From contig CAZVBA010000028.1 of assembly GCA_964625325.1 (NCBI GenBank), positions 1 through 9,056 on the forward strand: DNA of 9,056 nt, written 5' to 3'. The notes beneath the pieces were generated by a model that had not been told where the DNA came from, made no database searches, and worked only from the letters and a program-made list of their open reading frames with translations. This document shows positions 7,401 through 9,056 of this stretch, in pieces; position 1 is the stretch's first letter; every line of letters starts with the position of its first letter. Origin of the DNA: CAZILM01 sp964625325 (lineage in GTDB: Bacteria > Patescibacteriota > Saccharimonadia > Saccharimonadales > CAYVSP01). Made by a program: the position numbers and the translations under genes.

Positions 7401-8945
7401 AATGTTTCGACCGCAGGTGCGGTGACCCTAGCCGGCGGACAATCAACCGACATCACTACCGCTACCGGCACTACCGCCGCTAACATGACCATTCAGGGCG
7501 GTACCGCCAGTGGAGCTAGCAACGCTGGCGGCAATGTTACTATCCTCGGCGGAACAGCCGGCAGCGGCGGCACGAACGGCGTAGTAACCTTGGGCGGCTT
7601 TAGTAGCACGAGCAAGGTTGAAATTAAGAGTAATTCCGTCAACATCGCCGTTGGCAGTACTGCAAACGCCGGCATTAACATTGGATCAAGTACAAGTAAC
7701 GGCTCAACCATCAGCATCGGTACCGGCAACACCGGCGCTAGCAGTACTACTAGCGTAACTATTGGCAGCACTGGCTTGGCCGCCGACGCAGTCACCATGC
7801 AGGCCTCTGGCATTTCCGAAAAAGTGCTTGGCAACGGTATCACCGTCAAATCCAGCACCACCGCATCTAACGCCTTTGTGATTCAAGACGCCACCAACGC
7901 CGCAATCACCGTTAGCACCAACAACATTGCCACCGGCTGGAACGCCGCTAACGCTAGCCTGGATGTCGCTAAAGACTCCGGCACTGGCCGCTCTATTAAC
8001 GCTGCCGGCACCATTAACGCCAGCGGTGCTGACTATGCCGAGTACTTTACCCAAGCTACCCCGGGCCGTTTGAGCGCTGGTGATGTGGTTTGTCTAACTG
8101 GCAACAACACCGCCGAGCCTTGTGGCGCGGCCAGTGGCAGCACTTCCCTGATCGGTGTCGTTTCCAGCAACGCCGGCTACGTCGGTAATGACATCTATGA
8201 TGCCGCCCACCCCGACCGCACCGCCCTGGTTGGTTTGATTGGACAGATCAAGGTAAAGGTATCGACCGCTAATGGTACAATTCACGCCGGCGACGCTCTG
8301 ACACTTTCCGGCACTACCGGTGTTGCTGTCCGTGCTACCCAGGCTAGCATGACGCTTGGTACTGCCATGGAAGACTACAGCGGCACTGAAACCGGCATGG
8401 TGCTCGCCTACGTCCACATCGGCTACTACGACCCAGTAGGCCTGCAATCAAACGGCGTCAGCCAAGGCTACGTACTACAACAAGCTGACGCTACGCTAGC
8501 CACGCTGACAGCTAATGCTGCAACTGTTACTAACCTTACGGTAACCGGTACGGCCACCATTGCAACGCTAAAGGTTGTCACTACCCTTTCTACGGCCGAT
8601 ATAGCCATCAGCGGACATATCGTTACGAGTGGTGCCACACCGACTGTTATCTTAGGCGCCACCGCCGGCACAGGTTCAACTATGACAATTAGCGGAACTG
8701 ACACTAGCGGCAAGCTTACCCTTACCCTAGGCACTGGCGCCACTACTGGTGACATCCTTGATCTCACCTTCGCCAAGGCTTACGCTAGCGCGCCAAATGT
8801 AGTCATATCTGCCGGCAACGGTAACGCTGCTAAGGTACAACAATTCGTTACCCCTATCGCAACCGGCTTCAGTTTGAACACTGCCGCAGCTGATGGCCTA
8901 GCAGCTGGTCAGACATACATCTTCTACTACCACGTCATCCAATAG
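1443..8945 (+). CDS. Giant membrane-anchored repeat surface protein (tail-fibre-like repeats, beta-propeller, chaperone-like domain)
   Basis: The protein has 2,500 residues and is rich in Gly, Ser, Thr, Ala and Asn. Residues 1-74 are a polar cytoplasmic tail with Lys/Arg near the membrane. About 77-93 is the only membrane helix (N-in, no signal-peptide cleavage seen). The rest is probably extracellular. About 153-187 is an AGQLYYD...YYNGSTFVDL motif common in tail-fibre-like proteins. Tail-fibre-type modules (NGGTG, GARTNLGAAASG, NSDITSLAGLTTAL) occupy 363-535, 887-1058 and 1059-1230, with a half module at 811-886. A KVGIGTTTPSEQLDVTG motif lies near 1348. A seven-bladed LVIVD-like propeller covers 1381-1665, NIG-type repeats about 1888-2112, a DYAE-motif domain about 2192-2331, a low-complexity stalk 2332-2390 and a C-terminal beta domain 2391-2500. 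All 16 Cys form eight close pairs. The ATG at 1443 is the first possible start: the frame is closed by TAG at 1404 and no other start codon lies between. No Shine-Dalgarno is present. A role in attachment to a host or surface is inference. No other phage genes are nearby, so I do not call it a phage tail fibre. Confidence 0.93.
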   Translation: MNPSGGSDTDQDQLHSVRPVAQQGLTFDALNAAVQTTGSLDADFDANRMLNATDEAKAKRRLLTNEASKARFRLVRFIVVGLLILGSVLFILLHQSTKKNLASQESDIKNRYAVTSLPIADIGSDYPGLSVQGTQTLSINGQLNVNNSLVLMPTAQPKTGLAGQLYYDQTSNKLSYYNGSTFVDLLTGDKLVNSLGGANGSVATGNGLSVTGNTLNNSGVLTIQGQSGNVSLVAGTGIAVNGTTLSNSGLLSLGGQSGDIALGTGLTLSGNTLNAQSGIQSLSAATNNVTVTDLGGGTWSIGVSVSGGGGSGTVASSGGTVGKLAYFAGVQEIEDSLVSQSGGIVTIGGNLSVTGGVTLGAPLTVSNGGTGATSAAGARTSLGAAASGTNSDITSLTGLTTALSVSQGGTGVGVLPTNSVLVGNGTSAFSGITSGSAGQCLVSTAGAPSFQTCPGSGGVASVNSLTGALTIAGVSGGSVTSAGSTITLNDATSAVKGLASFNSADLTVTSGNVDTVQGIATTSTPTFGQLTLTSAQATNDMLVVNNTNTGATGNLLNLKLNGSSKLSVSPAGSVTLSGTVNGQTIGSATNFTGTVAVGSTLTVNTITPTSSLVIGVGTQAFTLQGGATSTIKAVNGANATTIGFQSPTANVTYNFATAVAGSYDVCTTAGNCVGVGGGVTSPGGTTNALAKFTSSNAIGNSIISDNGSTATISGTLAVNTITPTAALTVGATSQNLTLQGAGVTVSDTAGGITNSLVFATPSGSNKTITLPNASGTVAVSASGPISIDAAGNLSCPTCLTSGGGGGSAGVSSLNSATGALTLQGVSAGSITTVGTTITVNDASSSTKGLASFNATNLTVTSGSVNTVQNIAVTATPTFAGLTLSSALTVANGGTGAATAAGARTNLGAAASGANSDITSLAGLTTALSVLQGGTGATGLTANGVLIGNGTSPVSSVTGSNGQCLMVVAGTPAFGTCPGSGSSPVTSLDGLTGALTINNSTGSGSAITINNAAADGTTKGIATFNGTNFKDNGAGVINTIQDIATSASPSFAGLSLGTALSLANGGTGATGASGARTNLGAAASGANSDITSLAGLTTALSVSQGGTGLTGLTANQLLVAGSTTSITQLANGSSGQCLVSNGAGSAPSFQTCTGAGGVSSLDGLTGSITIANSTGSAGTITIANAAADGTTKGIATFNGTNFTASSGVINTIQNINSTATPTFGSITISSTINANTLTPSSSLIVGATTQSFTLQGNASSVITATSGSFATSVGFAGTPTGAVRYNFDQAATPGTYTVCTTVGNCVGAGGAVTTPGGSTNAIAKFTAGQTLGNSGLSDDGTNITTTEKVGIGTTTPSEQLDVTGQIPTSSIGNASTSSTLTYDVAVAGKYAYTASYGDFDTWDITRPTNPIKLGTLALSSGVVNIKVSGKYAFVWNGTTNQVYIINISNPASPSLSATIGSSTTVGTLNQVNAVAVQGRYLYIAASVPGTNYILVYDISSPNSPQYLGNISEAQGVDALAIQGTYLYATLAATGLQIVDISNPASLVNKGSLSTAQVNTVVVQGRYAYLANGTTLQAVNVSNPNSPVSVSTVTLDSSESNMTLQGKYMYVAISTSHELQVVNISNPASMSITGTTAAGTEVRSIALSGNYAYVADYTNGKLLVYDMGGAAIQLLQVGSATASSLDVSGTLQVEGSASFAGGLRVNQGFSVDGNSSIQGALQIQNSSGVSLLNADTVNSQVTLGTASSLAGKLVFYNASNSNSITFQAATSGSGNNILTIPNETGTICTTATIVCSLQTAYTASTGGSNAVPTIKLINSIADINIQDSDTGLGGNFLSLRAKNASGLGNVVFGFAVQGQFFEKPTTDSTTVAQIENASGNTLFAIDSSGGNVNIGSTGGASGGTGTAFNGTTTNIENSPTANTATNIGSIAQSSGTATINIGYTNISGGGSIVNIGSGSGASSGTTTVRANGALTLSGGTFGLTSGNFNVSTAGAVTLAGGQSTDITTATGTTAANMTIQGGTASGASNAGGNVTILGGTAGSGGTNGVVTLGGFSSTSKVEIKSNSVNIAVGSTANAGINIGSSTSNGSTISIGTGNTGASSTTSVTIGSTGLAADAVTMQASGISEKVLGNGITVKSSTTASNAFVIQDATNAAITVSTNNIATGWNAANASLDVAKDSGTGRSINAAGTINASGADYAEYFTQATPGRLSAGDVVCLTGNNTAEPCGAASGSTSLIGVVSSNAGYVGNDIYDAAHPDRTALVGLIGQIKVKVSTANGTIHAGDALTLSGTTGVAVRATQASMTLGTAMEDYSGTETGMVLAYVHIGYYDPVGLQSNGVSQGYVLQQADATLATLTANAATVTNLTVTGTATIATLKVVTTLSTADIAISGHIVTSGATPTVILGATAGTGSTMTISGTDTSGKLTLTLGTGATTGDILDLTFAKAYASAPNVVISAGNGNAAKVQQFVTPIATGFSLNTAAADGLAAGQTYIFYYHVIQ
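2529..3047 (+). repeat. Tail-fibre-type module, copy 1 (173 residues)
   Basis: Residues 363-535 of the giant protein. The module runs from LTVSNGGTGATSAAG through GARTSLGAAASG, NSDITSLTGLTTAL, a second QGGTG, a GQC...QTCPG cysteine pair (Cys440, Cys453) and KGLASFNSADLTV to a TPTFGQLTL close. It has the same order of motifs as the copies at 887 and 1059, but many synonymous codons differ, so it is the older or more diverged copy. Confidence 0.8.
3873..4100 (+). repeat. Half module lacking its first half
   Basis: Residues 811-886 match only the second half of the 172-residue module: SLNSATGALTL, KGLASFNATNLTV, VNTVQNI and TPTFAGLTL. The NGGTG...GQC half is missing. It follows a Gly-rich linker and a CPTC pair (Cys795, Cys798) and directly precedes full copy 2. 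This suggests gain or loss of repeat units at module boundaries. Confidence 0.7.
4149..4210 (+). repeat. 62-bp exact repeat, first copy (partner 4665-4726)
   Basis: This 62-bp block, starting CGCACCAACC and ending ACTGGCCGGCCT, recurs without a mismatch at 4665-4726, 516 bp away. Flanking bases differ on both sides. It encodes the RTNLGAAASGANSDITSLAGL part of the module. Copy 1 of the module encodes nearly the same residues with different codons, so protein-level selection alone does not explain the identity. Confidence 0.93.
4473..4527 (+). repeat. 55-bp exact repeat, first copy (partner 4992-5046)
   Basis: This 55-bp block, starting GCGGCCGCAG and ending ACTAACTTTA, is identical to 4992-5046, 519 bp away. 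The spacing exceeds that of the 62-bp pair by 3 bp, which fits a net one-codon difference between copies 2 and 3. It encodes AADGTTKGIATFNGTNF. Confidence 0.93.
4665..4726 (+). repeat. 62-bp exact repeat, second copy (partner 4149-4210)
   Basis: Identical to 4149-4210 over the full 62 bp. The next bases differ (AACCAC here, GACAAC in the first copy), so the identity ends sharply. Confidence 0.93.
4992..5046 (+). repeat. 55-bp exact repeat, second copy (partner 4473-4527)
   Basis: Identical to 4473-4527. After it copy 3 reads CTGCT and copy 2 reads AAGAT, so the exact match stops abruptly. Confidence 0.93.
5583..6431 (+). other. Seven-bladed LVIVD-type beta-propeller within the giant protein
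   Basis: Residues about 1381-1665 contain seven repeats of roughly 38-48 residues. Most read (V/A)xxVxGxYAYxA followed by xxLxVxDISNPxSPxxxG. Clear blades include KYAYTASYGDFDTWDITRPT, GRYLYIAASVPG...VYDISSPNSP, LQIVDISNPAS and NYAYVADY...LLVYDM. This is the pattern of LVIVD repeats (known to form surface beta-propellers). Seven repeats suit one closed propeller. It is the only segment of the ectodomain rich in Tyr and with regular aromatic positions, so it is the best candidate for a globular ligand-binding head. The ligand is unknown. Confidence 0.78.
8016..8435 (+). other. DYAE-motif domain resembling phage tail-spike intramolecular chaperone/autoprotease
   Basis: Residues about 2192-2331. 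The segment opens NASGADYAEYF (Asp2197, Glu2200), then has GDVVCLTG, LIGVVSSNAGYVGND, ALVGLIGQIKVKV, IHAGDALTLS and MVLAYVHIGYY. The GADYAE start followed by a short beta domain with a (I/L)GVVSxNxxxxGD motif resembles the C-terminal domain family I know as Peptidase_G2, seen in phage tail proteins where it assists trimer assembly and cuts itself off. I cannot confirm a catalytic site by eye. Here about 170 more residues follow it, unlike a terminal chaperone. Confidence 0.5.
8613..8942 (+). other. C-terminal beta domain of the giant protein
   Basis: Residues 2391-2500: GHIVTSGATPTV, ISGTDTSGKLTLTLGTG, DILDLTFAKAYASAPNVVIS, then TGFSLNTAA and TYIFYYHVIQ at the end. From memory, this layout recurs at the C-terminus of many CPR surface proteins and looks like a compact beta-sandwich tip. 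The domain name and ligand are unknown to me. The segment before it (2332-2390) is a Thr/Ala/Val-rich stalk with regular short strands. Confidence 0.5.
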
Positions 8946-8974
8946 AGCGTTCGCAATCAAAAAGCGCACAAAAA

Positions 8975-9005
8975 GAAAAAACACCGCAATAATCGGTGTT
9001 TTTTC
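8975..9005. terminator. Symmetric intrinsic terminator between convergent genes
   Basis: GAAAAAACACCG (8975-8986) pairs perfectly with CGGTGTTTTTTC (8994-9005) around the 7-nt loop CAATAAT, and two further A-T pairs extend it. The stem lies 29 nt after the TAG stop of the giant gene and directly after the 3' end of the tRNA on the other strand. Both strands present a T-run after the GC core, and the minus strand continues with CTTTTTG. It therefore can end both transcripts, and may serve the tRNA slightly better. Confidence 0.88.
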
Positions 9006-9006
9006 T

Positions 9007-9056
9007 TGGTGGGCGATGAGGGACTCGAACCTCCGACCTCGTCATTATCAGTGACG
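9007..9056 (-). tRNA. tRNA-Ile(GAT), 3' part (partial)
   Basis: Read on the minus strand, the visible part starts exactly at tRNA position 27. The anticodon stem CGTCA/TGACG is perfect around the loop CTGATAA, which gives anticodon GAT (Ile). Then come a 5-nt variable loop (AGGTC), a T arm with loop TTCGAGT, the acceptor strand ATCGCCC, discriminator A and an encoded CCA. The T stem GGAGG/CCCTC has one A-C mismatch and one G-U pair. The 5' half lies beyond the right edge. It points towards the 23S gene on the same strand and lies about 8.9 kb upstream of it. Confidence 0.92.

Noticed and set aside
1443..8945. Prophage tail-fibre gene
   Set aside because: The modules are tail-fibre-like, but the protein has an N-terminal cytoplasmic tail and membrane anchor, and no phage structural, lysis or integrase gene is present.

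Overview
The window looks like chromosomal DNA of a Patescibacteria/CPR bacterium, most likely Saccharibacteria (TM7). The reasons are the style of the 23S rRNA 5' end, a small membrane protein of a type I recall as widespread and unnamed in CPR genomes, and a giant single-anchor surface protein built from tail-fibre-like beta repeats. This assignment is from memory and not from a search. The standard genetic code fits: the 2,500-codon gene is very Gly-rich yet has no in-frame TGA, which argues against the UGA=Gly code of some CPR lineages.

Layout, left to right. Positions 1 to about 146 hold the 5' end of a 23S rRNA gene on the minus strand, running off the left edge. Upstream of it is a leader of about 310 nt with hairpins and no 16S or tRNA gene. 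Next comes a good minus-strand promoter (467-496) that overlaps a compact three-way-junction fold (488-558). A minus-strand gene for a 169-residue one-pass membrane protein follows (570-1079). A divergent intergenic region (1080-1442) has promoter-like signals for both neighbours and one perfect DnaA-box 9-mer. The plus-strand gene 1443-8945 encodes a 2,500-residue membrane-anchored, repeat-rich surface fibre. A symmetric terminator (8975-9005) separates it from a convergent minus-strand tRNA-Ile(GAT), cut by the right edge at the start of its anticodon stem.

The giant protein has a short cytoplasmic tail, one membrane helix and an ectodomain of about 2,400 residues. In order, the ectodomain contains tail-fibre-like repeats (three 172-173 residue modules plus a half module), a seven-bladed LVIVD-type beta-propeller, a Gly/Thr/Asn-rich NIG-repeat stalk, a DYAE-motif domain resembling phage tail-spike intramolecular chaperone/autoprotease domains, and a C-terminal beta domain. 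All 16 cysteines fall in eight close pairs. An attachment or host-contact role is inference.

The most notable arrangement is genomic. The 23S gene, which has its own promoter, and the tRNA-Ile(GAT) gene, which in many bacteria sits in the 16S-23S spacer, are both on the minus strand in canonical order but lie about 8.9 kb apart. The surface-protein locus fills the gap. This looks like an rRNA operon split open, or otherwise unlinked; the sequence right of 9056 would decide.
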